Origin: Bacillus swezeyi
Lineage (GTDB): Bacteria > Bacillota > Bacilli > Bacillales > Bacillaceae
NCBI RefSeq assembly: GCF_001969815.1
Contig: NZ_MRBK01000002.1
Location: 1-64,000, forward strand
Direction of reading: 5' to 3'
DNA: 64,000 bases
Below are positions 55,675 through 63,577 of this stretch, in pieces (the stretch's first letter is position 1; each line of letters opens with the position of its first letter). The notes under the pieces were generated by a model. It was not told the DNA's origin, did not search any database, and saw only the letters and a program-made list of their open reading frames with translations. Position numbers and translations under genes: made by a program.

Positions 55675-56292
55675 ATGAACGTTTATGAACAAGATTTGCA
55701 GAAGGGCATTCGCTTCACCGGCAGTGTATATACAGATGCTTTAGAATTTTTTTATCACCACCATCAAGATAGAACGGCAGAACATTCAATAAGGGTCAAA
55801 AAAGCGGCTGAAACATTGGCCAAATCGTTTCATGTTCCTATGCGAAAAGCCGCAATAGCCGGGATTTTGCATGACATCAGCGCCGTCATTCCAAATGAGA
55901 AAAGGATCGCTGCTGCTGAAGCGCTCGGCATTGATATCCTGCCCGAAGAACGGGTATTTCCGATGATCATCCATCAAAAGCTGTCAAAAGTGCTGGCCCG
56001 GGATTTGTTTCATACACAAGATCAAGATATTTTAAATGCCATAGAATGTCATACAACACTTAAAGCTAATCCCTCTCCCCTCGACCTTGTGGTGTTTGCA
56101 GCAGATAAAATAGAATGGGATCAGTCCGGGAGGCCGCCTTACATCAAAGAACTTCAGGAAGCGCTGGAGATTTCCTTGGAGTATGGTGCTTTTCAATATA
56201 TTCAATATTTGTGGAATGAAAGAGACAAACTGAAGGTTGTCCATCCTTGGCTGAGAGATGCCTACCACAATCTAAAAGAAAAAATCGGTTAG
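55675..56292 (+). CDS. HD-domain hydrolase (YqeK-like)
   Basis: The 205-aa protein has the HD metal site: His37 (AEHSIRVKKAAE), His66-Asp67 (GILHDIS) and a later Asp in VVFAADKIEWDQ. The order matches the YqeK family, which in bacteria hydrolyses diadenosine tetraphosphate symmetrically. The true yqeK usually sits next to nadD, which is absent here, so this is a paralogue. The start is ATG at 55675 behind AGAGGGAGAG. Confidence 0.75.
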   Translation: MNVYEQDLQKGIRFTGSVYTDALEFFYHHHQDRTAEHSIRVKKAAETLAKSFHVPMRKAAIAGILHDISAVIPNEKRIAAAEALGIDILPEERVFPMIIHQKLSKVLARDLFHTQDQDILNAIECHTTLKANPSPLDLVVFAADKIEWDQSGRPPYIKELQEALEISLEYGAFQYIQYLWNERDKLKVVHPWLRDAYHNLKEKIG

Positions 56293-56430
56293 GGCAGCGG
56301 CACATGCTCCCGACGCACAATAGGAAAGAAAAGGATCGCTTACATGCTAATCTGTCAAATGACTTGGTGCAGGCGGCCGGGCAAGTGCGCCCTTAACCGC
56401 CATAGTACCTTACGCGGAGCTGGGCGGGCG

Positions 56431-56916
56431 CTAGTTCACGCCTTTGGATGGATCCCAGCTTTTCTGCTGCTTTCTCATATGGACGATTTGTCCCAAGTGA
56501 TAGGCATTATGGAGAATCAGGCAGGATAAAATGTCCGCCCATGTAGCGTTTGGATCGTGTTCTGCCGGCTGTGTCAGCACCGATTCTTCACATGCTGCAA
56601 TCGTATGGATCCAATCGGAATAGATGCGGTCCAGCTCCTGGCTGCTTTCTTTCCAGCCAAGACCGCTCTTGTTGACAAACGTGTCATCGATCGTATAATC
56701 AAATGCCGGGACGGGAATCCCTTTAAACCGTTTTAAATACCGCTCATTATAGAAAATTAAATGATTGACAATTTCTAAAATCGAATTTTCCGCACCTTCT
56801 CCTTTTTGCTTTGCCTGGCTTTCGGTAAGATCTGCGGCAGCCGTTTGAAAACAAACAAACCAAGTCGTTTCGTTATAGCACGCTTTAAACTGTTCAAGTA
56901 AGACATTTTTCAGCAT
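56431..56916 (-). CDS. DinB-family protein
   Basis: The 161-aa four-helix protein of the DinB/YfiT metalloenzyme superfamily has metal ligand histidines in EIVNHLIFYNERYLKRF (about 45-60) and ILHNAYHLGQIV (about 137-148). These proteins include thiol-dependent transferases. It resembles YuaE of B. subtilis. The start at 56916 follows GGAGGG. The stop codon is followed by a GC-rich stretch to about 56300 with a hairpin, in which no gene is seen. Confidence 0.8.
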   Translation of the reverse strand: MLKNVLLEQFKACYNETTWFVCFQTAAADLTESQAKQKGEGAENSILEIVNHLIFYNERYLKRFKGIPVPAFDYTIDDTFVNKSGLGWKESSQELDRIYSDWIHTIAACEESVLTQPAEHDPNATWADILSCLILHNAYHLGQIVHMRKQQKSWDPSKGVN

Positions 56917-56974
56917 AAATACCCTCCAGTTCGATTCGATTTGTGTCCTCTTTTTCATTTGCTAACTTCGCTCT

Positions 56975-58594
56975 TCATGATGCGGAATCCTTTTTTTCAA
57001 TATCATATTGAATATCGAGGAACCGTATACCAAATAACCACATGCGATGAAACGCAAAGAGCCTGTCCTGCCCCGCTGCTTTAATTTTAAAACGTTCTGC
57101 AAGAGGCAGTTTAAATGTTCCAGCCCTTGTGGAAAGGAAAATGCCTTCATCACCTCGAGCAGACTGCGGCTCCCTGCTGGTCAAGATGAGACAGCCGTCC
57201 TCTGCCTTTGGTTTTAAAATCCCTGTCATATGAGAAAAAGGGAGCGGCAGGGCAATGTTCATGTATGTGGTCTTCTCATGGGTATGAACGGAATACAGCG
57301 CCACAAAAATGGTCTCCCCTTCCTCATTTGTTCTAACCCAGGCGCGCACATTCTCCCTTCCGTCTTTGTCTGAATCGACGCCGATAATCGAGCCGTTCAT
57401 AGCCTGCCAGCCCGATTTCATCCCCAGATGGATTTGGCCTATCCTGGCTGAGAACATTTGGTAGATAAAAGCAAACGGCTTAAACCATGGCCGCCAGGCG
57501 ATCTCCGCTTTTAAAACATAATTGGCCGTATTTTCGTAGAAATCGATCATCATAGGAGGAAGCATTTCAGGCCTGAACTCGCTTGTCCGGAAAATACCCA
57601 TGTCATCGGCAAGCCCTTGATAAGATGCCCTGCTTTTCAGGCGCTGTCTGTTTAAAAAATCAGCTCCGATTCTCCATGTTCCAAAAATGCGGCTCAGCCG
57701 TTTGCCATTATGCTTTTCCCTTGCCGGTTCAGGACGTTCAAGGTGCCAGCCGATAAGCGCCGGGATGATGACGGCAATGGCGTTTACAAGCCCGTGGATC
57801 CAAATCATCTCCTGAATCGTAAAAGTCGGACGGCCGCGAAACACGCCGTATGAATAAATAAGGGAACATGCAATCGTGAGCATGAGCATCAAAGATGAAA
57901 AGATCACAAACCGGCGCGCGATTTTGTTTTTGAAGGATGTACGCCACAACAGGAAGCCGCCGCAATAAATGGCAGCCAAATACAGCGAAACGGCTATTAA
58001 ATCGATAATTTTAGAAAACGATATTCCGATTGCGATCAAAAGCGGAGACATCATGATGATCCATGTGATCGTCTTATACAGGCGGTTTTTCCTTTTCAGC
58101 TTCCTTCCGAGCATTCCATTAAAAATTGGAAGGAAGACCGCTGAATAATGAAAGTGCACCGCTGTCAGCAGGACAATAAGCAGACCAAAATTCATCACTT
58201 CAAGATTCAGTGTATAGGCAAAAAGCCAAAAACCTCCGAAAGGAAGATAAAGCAGGCCGCAATCGATTGACACCTCCTCAAGGCGGCGGCCTCCCCTTTC
58301 CCAGATGCGGAGCGCGCCGAACAAAGCGATCATTCCCGTATAGCAAAGCCAAATCAACGAAAAAAACGGTGAATGAAATATCAGAGAAAACAAAGCTGAA
58401 CATGCGGCAATAGGAAACATGCGGATGATCAGCTGTGAGAGACCATTTTCATGCCGAATGAGCCGGATTGCAATCGGTATGAAAAACAAGGCCGATAATA
58501 AAAGAAGCGCTTCTGCAGGCGGTATATCCGGCGCCTTGGCGAGGATGAAAACCGCATAACAAAGAGCGCTGACAAGCCAATGAAATCTAGTCAT
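56975..58594 (-). CDS. yndJ: YndJ family membrane protein
   Basis: The 539-aa protein has about ten membrane helices in the first 300 residues and a soluble C-terminal part of about 230 residues (YENTANYVLKAEIAWRPWFKPF near 345, VWVRTNEEGE-like strand near 415). It matches the length and order of B. subtilis YndJ, the last gene of yndG-yndH-yndJ. The ATG at 58594 overlaps the end of yndH by eight bases, with AGGTGAGG in front, so the two are translationally coupled. Function unknown. Confidence 0.75.
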   Translation of the reverse strand: MTRFHWLVSALCYAVFILAKAPDIPPAEALLLLSALFFIPIAIRLIRHENGLSQLIIRMFPIAACSALFSLIFHSPFFSLIWLCYTGMIALFGALRIWERGGRRLEEVSIDCGLLYLPFGGFWLFAYTLNLEVMNFGLLIVLLTAVHFHYSAVFLPIFNGMLGRKLKRKNRLYKTITWIIMMSPLLIAIGISFSKIIDLIAVSLYLAAIYCGGFLLWRTSFKNKIARRFVIFSSLMLMLTIACSLIYSYGVFRGRPTFTIQEMIWIHGLVNAIAVIIPALIGWHLERPEPAREKHNGKRLSRIFGTWRIGADFLNRQRLKSRASYQGLADDMGIFRTSEFRPEMLPPMMIDFYENTANYVLKAEIAWRPWFKPFAFIYQMFSARIGQIHLGMKSGWQAMNGSIIGVDSDKDGRENVRAWVRTNEEGETIFVALYSVHTHEKTTYMNIALPLPFSHMTGILKPKAEDGCLILTSREPQSARGDEGIFLSTRAGTFKLPLAERFKIKAAGQDRLFAFHRMWLFGIRFLDIQYDIEKKDSAS

Positions 58595-59204
58595 TGTCCT
58601 CACCTGCTTCTTGAAATGTGCCTTTGTATAAAAAAAGCGTTCCGGCTATTTGATTTTTCACATGGACATCGATCGTAAAACAGCCTTTTTCCTCATCATA
58701 CGATTCATTCACAACAGAAAAACCGTAAAAACACTTTGGCAACGGAATCTTTTTTCCAAATAAAGGAAACCATTGTTTGACAGAGATAATCGATAATGAA
58801 CCGTTTGCTTCCGCTTTAAAATAGAGGCTTGAAATCAGGATCGGTGGATGTCCGAAAAAATCGATGATTTCTCCTCTTTTTTCATCATAGATCATGACGG
58901 CATCAAAATGCCTTCGTTTATCAGGAAAAAAGAAAGTCCTGTTCCATTCGGCTACGGGTGTATTTTTTTTCGTCAGCCAGATTTTATTTTCAATGGTAAA
59001 CGGAATATCTCTTCCTCTTTCGGGGAAAAAACAGCGGAATATCGTCCCGGCTCTACATAACAGCCTTGTCACAAATGAGCCGCCTGAAATTTCCGACATT
59101 ACCCCTTTTCCTCTAAATGCGTTTTCCGGAGTGATCCGATACCGCTGCTTGAGTTTCGGATGGAGAAGGTGAAAATCTTCTATCACATTTTCATAAATCG
59201 ACAT
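58587..59204 (-). CDS. yndH: DUF4166-type protein YndH
   Basis: The 205-aa soluble protein begins MSIYENVIEDFHLLHPKLK and has GKGVMSEISGGSFVTRLL near 34, WNRTFFFPDKRRHFDAVM near 84 and the closing beta-rich segment FTIDVHVKNQIAGTLFLYKG. This is the DUF4166 pattern. Its ATG shares one base with the yndG stop (TGATG), which shows tight coupling. The role is unknown, but the fixed yndG-yndH-yndJ set suggests a shared envelope-related task. Confidence 0.75.
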   Translation of the reverse strand: MSIYENVIEDFHLLHPKLKQRYRITPENAFRGKGVMSEISGGSFVTRLLCRAGTIFRCFFPERGRDIPFTIENKIWLTKKNTPVAEWNRTFFFPDKRRHFDAVMIYDEKRGEIIDFFGHPPILISSLYFKAEANGSLSIISVKQWFPLFGKKIPLPKCFYGFSVVNESYDEEKGCFTIDVHVKNQIAGTLFLYKGTFQEAGEDND

Positions 59205-60109
59205 CAGCCTTTACGCCTCTTTCTGATCGTATTTCTTGCACTTGGAATATCGTCAGCGCTCAAATAGCCGATCAAGGACAAAACGATAAGTGCAGCATTG
59301 AGTGTGACAGGGTTAAAGGGGTGTGCAAACGCTGCGGTATCGGCCATTCCCGCACAGACGGAAAGCAGCACAAGCAGCCCGATGTGCGGAAGAAACCACT
59401 TCTTTTTATGAAAAGGATACAGCCATAAAACACCGATCATCACCTCGGCCAAGCCGATCAGCTTCAGCGCGGCTTCCGGATGAAAACGGCCGGCTAAAAG
59501 AGAGGCAAGCATGCTGATTTCCAGAGGATGCGAGACTGCAATTTTCGGGACAAGCCCTTGATACACCCAAACGAAAAAAAGCAACAGGCATACGAGCCAG
59601 TAAATCGCCGTTTTTTGAAAAAGGAGCTTTGGATGAAGCCCTTTTTCAAGCCAAAGTCTGAGTGCATCAAAACTCCAAGCCGTCGCCCAGCCGAGCAGCG
59701 GCCTGAATGCAACATCAGCGAGGCGTCCCAGCCGGCCGTGATTTGTCTCATAATCGTATTGCGTAATAAAGGCAACCCCATCTTCTTTCTCACTGTATTT
59801 CCAATAGCCTCTCCCTTCGCGAATGAGGGAAAGCGCATTTTTTGTACCGAATTTCAGTGATGAGACTCTTTCTCCCGTTTCTTTCGAGATGTTTCCGACA
59901 GACGCTCCTGTGCCGGAAATTTTTAAGCCAAAGCCGATTTTCGTTTCGTATAAAAATCTTTGCGGGTCTTCGGCTTCGCTGTTTAAATAGGTAATGTCTG
60001 TAAACCGCAAATCCCATTGTTTATGGAGCTTAGGATCTTGAGTAAAACGCCATAAACGCTCAATGTCAGCATGGATGAAAATTTCTACGTAAATCGGAGT
60101 TTTTTTCAT
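59204..60109 (-). CDS. yndG: YndG, SRPBCC plus DoxX-like membrane domain
   Basis: The 301-aa protein starts MKKTPIYVEIFIHADIERLW with a ligand-binding SRPBCC domain (about 1-150; WDLRFTDITYL near 34). A region with four membrane helices of DoxX type follows (about 170-290; LIGLAEVMIGVLWLYPFHKKKW). The start ATG at 60109 follows AGGCGGGC. The longer upstream frame has no ribosome binding site. It is first in the yndG-yndH-yndJ unit, with a palindrome just ahead of its ribosome binding site. Confidence 0.75.
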   Translation of the reverse strand: MKKTPIYVEIFIHADIERLWRFTQDPKLHKQWDLRFTDITYLNSEAEDPQRFLYETKIGFGLKISGTGASVGNISKETGERVSSLKFGTKNALSLIREGRGYWKYSEKEDGVAFITQYDYETNHGRLGRLADVAFRPLLGWATAWSFDALRLWLEKGLHPKLLFQKTAIYWLVCLLLFFVWVYQGLVPKIAVSHPLEISMLASLLAGRFHPEAALKLIGLAEVMIGVLWLYPFHKKKWFLPHIGLLVLLSVCAGMADTAAFAHPFNPVTLNAALIVLSLIGYLSADDIPSARNTIRKRRKG

Positions 60110-60123
60110 AGCGCCCGCCTTTT

Positions 60124-60139
60124 TGTGAATATTTTCACA
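60124..60139. promoter_or_regulatory. Palindrome ahead of yndG
   Basis: TGTGAA-TATT-TTCACA (plus strand) is a perfect dyad 15 bases before the yndG start codon. It could be an operator for the yndGHJ unit. It overlaps the expected transcript start region. Confidence 0.4.
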
Positions 60140-60202
60140 TTGCAAGAATAACATGGAACTCTTTTGCTGTGAACCACTTTTTAACATAGGACGCTCATTT
60201 TT

Positions 60203-60293
60203 TCGGCAGCAAAAAAATCCTTGGCTGAAAGAGCCAAGGCAAGAAGTGGCTGGTTAAGCCTAATACCTATGACTCAAAAATTGCTGGAGCCAT
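60203..60293 (-). ncRNA. Predicted small RNA, about 90 nt
   Basis: A complete transcription unit without a coding frame can be read on the minus strand. A SigA promoter (60300-60328) directs a start near 60293. The transcript begins ATGGCTCCAGCAATTTTTTG and contains a small GGCT-TAACC-AGCC hairpin. It ends in a perfect terminator, CCTTGGCT / AGCCAAGG (60211-60231), followed by seven T. The longest frame inside is six codons. I cannot match it to a known Bacillus sRNA such as RoxS, FsrA or SR1 from memory. It sits between yobU-like and yndG genes, both on the same strand, so read-through from upstream is an alternative explanation for the terminator but not for the promoter. Confidence 0.6.
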
Positions 60294-60299
60294 AATGAT

Positions 60300-60328
60300 A
60301 TGATACTAAAATTTCAGAAAAATGTAAA
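60300..60328 (-). promoter_or_regulatory. SigA promoter of predicted small RNA
   Basis: TTTACA (60323-60328 on the minus strand, within TTGTTTACA), a 17-base spacer and TATCAT (60300-60305) give a good SigA match. Confidence 0.6.
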
Positions 60329-60704
60329 CAATTGTGAGAAATTATCTTTCTTTCCATTTCGGCTGATAGATAGCAAGTCCCATTCAAAAAACGCACGCCT
60401 TCATTTCGAGATGTTCATCTATTTAATAAAGCATTGCTTTGCCTGAGTACTGCCCATCCATGCAGGATGCTGACAGCGTGAATGGATGAACCTTCTCTGA
60501 AACCTGAGAGCACAAGGCTGACCTTTTTCCCGCCCGCTTCCTCAGGTTCGTTTGTGTTGATCAGACTCTGGAATAAAGGTCGCTCATAAAACCCGGGGCT
60601 GTTTTTATGCTGCTGACAGCTTGAACCGCTGAGGCCATTATCTCTTGAAGGCTTGTGAGCCTAAAAACTGCAAGTTTTTTGTAAATCTTCGTTTTTTAAG
60701 ACAT
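60329..60704. other. Non-coding stretch between small RNA and yobU-like gene
   Basis: No gene is recognised. On the minus strand a frame of about 80 codons without a start codon runs from about 60660 to 60420 and ends FREGSSIHAVSILHGWAVL...LLNR. It may be chance or another decayed gene tail. The words TGCTGACAGC occur twice (60468 and 60611 regions). Confidence 0.3.
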
Positions 60705-61175
60705 TTAGATTCCGCGCTTCACAGCTACATATATGGCGACTTGAGCATTGTCCCGATCAGCTGTTTTTTCATCATACACCTCAAAATCTCCGGTATATGT
60801 ACGAAGCGCTTTCTGATCCCACTCCCAAATTTCCCGCCATGTTTCAATAACTACTTCTTCTATCCGGCCCCGCCGCGAGATGAAGACGGCATATTCAGAG
60901 GCCGGAAGCGTCATGACATTGAAAACGTCCTGTTCTTGTTCAATAAAAGTTCCGATTGAAAATGTATATGTGCCATGTTCATCTGTTTCATAATCGGAAT
61001 AGAGCGCGATGATATCACGAGGGATTTGAAATGCGGGCAGCGGCTTTTCTTTCTGGAACAATTCCCACATTGAAGGAATTTTGCCCTTTTCAGAAGCTTC
61101 CTCTTCATTGCTCGTTACAGTCGATATCCCTGTAAATAACTTTGCATTCAATTTTTCAAAATGGGAGAAGCTCAT
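60705..61175 (-). CDS. yobU: GyrI-like effector-binding protein (YobU-like)
   Basis: The 156-aa stand-alone GyrI/AraC-type small-molecule-binding domain has KLFTGISTVTSNEEE near 10, ALYSDYETDEHGTYTFSIGT near 58 and a strand-rich C-terminus (YTGDFEVYDEKT, VAIYVAVKRGI). Such proteins bind hydrophobic ligands and often work beside a regulator. The ATG at 61175 overlaps the stop of the zinc-ribbon gene by four bases and has AGGGGAG in front. B. subtilis yobU and yobV are similarly neighbours. Confidence 0.72.
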   Translation of the reverse strand: MSFSHFEKLNAKLFTGISTVTSNEEEASEKGKIPSMWELFQKEKPLPAFQIPRDIIALYSDYETDEHGTYTFSIGTFIEQEQDVFNVMTLPASEYAVFISRRGRIEEVVIETWREIWEWDQKALRTYTGDFEVYDEKTADRDNAQVAIYVAVKRGI

Positions 61176-61444
61176 CCTGCATGCTCCCCTGTTGCTATCC
61201 ATCGTTTTAAATGCGGGAGCGTGCTTTCAAGCAGCGCTCTCGCTTCCGCTTCTGTTTTGCCCTCCTCTTTTAGATAAGGCACACATATCTCAATCATCTC
61301 TTCAAGGGTGGCATCAGGCTGCTTAAACTCTCCATTTTCATAGCAGTACATGCAGTAGTCGCGGTTTTTGCTTCCATCCTTTTCTGTTCCAAGCAGGTCG
61401 CTAGTCATCAGCATCCCGCAGCTTTGACAATATAATGTTTCCAT
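61172..61444 (-). CDS. Zinc-ribbon domain protein
   Basis: The 90-aa protein has two CxxC knuckles: Cys6/Cys9 (YCQSCGMLM) and Cys31/Cys34 (YCMYCYENGEF). A helical part follows (ATLEEMIEICVPYLKEEGKTEAEARALLESTLPHLKRW). This matches the small putative zinc-ribbon family often found next to GyrI-like or AraC regulators. It is coupled to the effector-binding gene by an ATGA overlap, and a good AAGGAGGAATGATCA context precedes the ATG. Confidence 0.8.
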   Translation of the reverse strand: METLYCQSCGMLMTSDLLGTEKDGSKNRDYCMYCYENGEFKQPDATLEEMIEICVPYLKEEGKTEAEARALLESTLPHLKRWIATGEHAG

Positions 61445-61497
61445 TGATCATTCCTCCTTTATCAAAAGCATACAAAAAGAAACCTGACAGCACTGTG

Positions 61498-62433
61498 TCA
61501 AGTTTCATATAAATCAACAATTTGCTTCGCCAATGTTTTTACTTTTTGACGGACATGAGGGGGATCAACGATTTCGATATGGGTTCCGAATTGAAGCAAA
61601 AACCCATAGAGCCACTGATCATCGGGATAGGATATAGAGGCGGTGCATCTGCCGTTTTCATATGTAAGGGCTTCAGAACCAAACAATTCTCTCGCCAAAA
61701 GCTCTCCTGACGGATGGATAAGAAGGGTGATCTTTGTCATGTTTTCCGGCTTATGCCATGCTGTCTCCCAAGGAAGAGCGGCCAAATTGACCTCCCTCCT
61801 TTGAAACTGTCCGGGCAGAATGTTGATGTCTTTCATTCGAACCAGCTTAAAAAAACGAAACGCTTGTCTTTGAAGGCAATAAGCATACAGATACCAATGC
61901 CGCGCCTTTAAAACGAGTGTGTGAGGTTCTGTGAGACGTTCTCCTGTTTGTCCGTCCCTTTTTACATATGTGAAAGATACGATATTCAAGCTGTCCGCTG
62001 CTTGATGCAAAAGTCTGATCTTTTCCTTTATTCCCGTGCTTTCCCCCCAGGATGAGATATCGATAAACCACTTTTGCGTTTTTTCGCGGAACGCAGGCAT
62101 TTCTTCCTCTGAGACGAGAAGGCGGATCTTTTCCAGCGCGCTTCCCTGCTGAAATGCCTCATAGGTCGCTGAAACGCTTTCCAGCGCCGTGGTGATCGCC
62201 GCCAGCTCATCTGCTGAAAGAAGCTTGTTTTCCAGGCGAAACTGCTCCATGATGCTGATTCCCCCGCCTGCTCCCTGTGAGGTGACAATCGGGATGCCGG
62301 CCTGATTGATCGCTTCAATGTCCCGGTAGATCGTTCTGACCGAAACTTCGAAGATATCAGCAAGCTCTTTAGCCTGTACGCGCCGTTTTCTGACTAATAA
62401 AATAACGATCGCCAGCAGCCGGTCAATTTTCAT
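61498..62433 (-). CDS. yobV: WYL-domain transcriptional regulator YobV
   Basis: The 311-aa protein has an N-terminal DeoR-like helix-turn-helix (MKIDRLLAIVILLVRKRRVQ, then VSVRTIYRDIEAINQAGIPI) and a WYL ligand/nucleic-acid binding domain (about 135-215; LKARHWYLYAYCLQRQAFRFF). The C-terminal extension is as in YafY/YobV proteins. ATG 62433 follows GAGAGGG. It lies 53 bases upstream of the zinc-ribbon gene on the same strand and is likely to control it together with the effector-binding gene. Confidence 0.82.
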   Translation of the reverse strand: MKIDRLLAIVILLVRKRRVQAKELADIFEVSVRTIYRDIEAINQAGIPIVTSQGAGGGISIMEQFRLENKLLSADELAAITTALESVSATYEAFQQGSALEKIRLLVSEEEMPAFREKTQKWFIDISSWGESTGIKEKIRLLHQAADSLNIVSFTYVKRDGQTGERLTEPHTLVLKARHWYLYAYCLQRQAFRFFKLVRMKDINILPGQFQRREVNLAALPWETAWHKPENMTKITLLIHPSGELLARELFGSEALTYENGRCTASISYPDDQWLYGFLLQFGTHIEIVDPPHVRQKVKTLAKQIVDLYET

Positions 62434-62603
62434 AAATAAACCCTCTCTATCCATGCGTTTTTATTCTTTACTTTAGCACAACTGGTGATGCTTAAAATAA
62501 CAAAAAAGAGGATCTCCGTCCTATTTCTCTTCAAAACTAAACTTTAAGGTTACGATTGAAACAGTTTGGACATATACTCCTTTAGAAAGGAGGTTTTAAA
62601 AAA

Positions 62604-63116
62604 ATTACACTTTACTTTGCCCAGCTCTTCGCCATTGTTTTGATCGTCTACTTAAGATTAAAACGGTCCGTCGGTTTTCAGCCATTAAAGCCTGTGCGCA
62701 TGATGTTCAGAATCGTTATTTTTTCCGGTATTTTCCTGTTCCTCCTGACGATGAGCGCCCTTCATCCTTTATCATACCTTTACGATTTGATTGGCATCAT
62801 ACTCGGACTCATGCTGACAGCGTATGCGCTTAAAAATGTATCCATTGAAAATCGCGATGGCGTAATTTATTTTCGGACACATTTATGGGTTGAACTGCTT
62901 GTACTTTGCTTGTTTTTATACAGGTTTCTCTCCCGAATCATCGAAATCAATGTGCAGCAAGGTGATTTAATAAACGGCGGTTCAGCAGCATACGGGGCGT
63001 TTTTTGCACAAGATCCGGCGACAATGATCGGTTTTTTTGTACTGGCTGTTTATTATGTCGGTTTCTCTTTTTTTGTTTTAAAAAAGGGGAAAATAGAGGA
63101 TAACCGCTCAGTATAA
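62604..63116 (+). CDS. CcdC-like (DUF1453) membrane protein with apparent ATT start
   Basis: A perfect AAAGGAGG (62586-62593) is followed ten bases later not by ATG, GTG or TTG but by ATT at 62604. This opens a 170-aa frame that begins (M)TLYFAQLFAIVLIVYLRLKRS, a complete first membrane helix with the usual positive end. The first classical codon, TTG at 62640, has no ribosome binding site and would cut that helix. The protein has about five helices and the DUF1453 pattern. An in-frame stop lies at 62583. Either AUU is the true start, as in infC, or a start codon mutation has weakened the gene. A bidirectional terminator follows. Confidence 0.6.
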   Translation: MTLYFAQLFAIVLIVYLRLKRSVGFQPLKPVRMMFRIVIFSGIFLFLLTMSALHPLSYLYDLIGIILGLMLTAYALKNVSIENRDGVIYFRTHLWVELLVLCLFLYRFLSRIIEINVQQGDLINGGSAAYGAFFAQDPATMIGFFVLAVYYVGFSFFVLKKGKIEDNRSV

Positions 63117-63147
63117 AAGGCAAACTCTTGTGCCGAGTTTGCCTTTT
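63115..63147. terminator. Bidirectional terminator between ccdC-like gene and czrA
   Basis: A 13-bp perfect stem, AAAAGGCAAACTC / GAGTTTGCCTTTT, with a 7-base loop lies between convergent genes. Confidence 0.9.
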
Positions 63148-63153
63148 ATATGA

Positions 63154-63486
63154 TCAGTCATGCTGTGTGTGATGGATCATTTGCTGAAGGACATCCAAGA
63201 CATGCTGATCCTCAGGGGAATAAAAAATCGAAGTCCCCGCTCTTCTTGATTTCACAAGGCGCAAATTCTTCAAAAATCTGAGCTGATGAGAAACGGTCGA
63301 CTGAAGAAGGCTCAGCCTTTCTGCGATTTCATTTACCGAATGCTCGCCTTGAGACAGCAAATGAAGGATTTTAATTCTCGTTGGGTCTGAGAGCGCTTTA
63401 AACGTCTGTGAGACAAGAAATAGGGTTTCTTCATCCAGCTCAGCCCGCTCTTGTTCTTCTGTTGTTTCTTGTTTGTGCTCGTCCAT
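63154..63486 (-). CDS. czrA: ArsR-family zinc/cobalt sensor CzrA
   Basis: The 110-aa dimeric repressor has winged helix [20 protein letters not shown] (29-48) and recognition segment [14 protein letters not shown] (62-75). The last helix carries Asp93, His95, His106 and His109 (EDQHV ... IHHTQH), the exact alpha-5 metal ligands of staphylococcal CzrA. It should therefore release DNA on binding zinc or cobalt. It lacks the CxC alpha-3 site of ArsR/CadC types. Its metal-efflux targets (czcD, cadA) are not in this window. The start at 63486 follows AAAGGTGAG. Confidence 0.87.
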   Translation of the reverse strand: MDEHKQETTEEQERAELDEETLFLVSQTFKALSDPTRIKILHLLSQGEHSVNEIAERLSLLQSTVSHQLRFLKNLRLVKSRRAGTSIFYSPEDQHVLDVLQQMIHHTQHD

Positions 63487-63577
63487 GTACTCACCTTTTC
63501 CGCGCGACATTTACCTTCATATCATATACTAAAACATACCGGATTGAAAAGTTATCCGCTATGCTTCAATGTTTCGG

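Noticed and set aside
60420..60660. Start-less 80-codon minus-strand frame as a pseudogene
   Set aside because: Length is within chance expectation for this base composition and no family motif is seen. Kept only as a note in the feature list.
60645..60959. 104-codon plus-strand frame across the yobU-like gene end
   Set aside because: Mostly antisense to the effector-binding gene, with no start signals.
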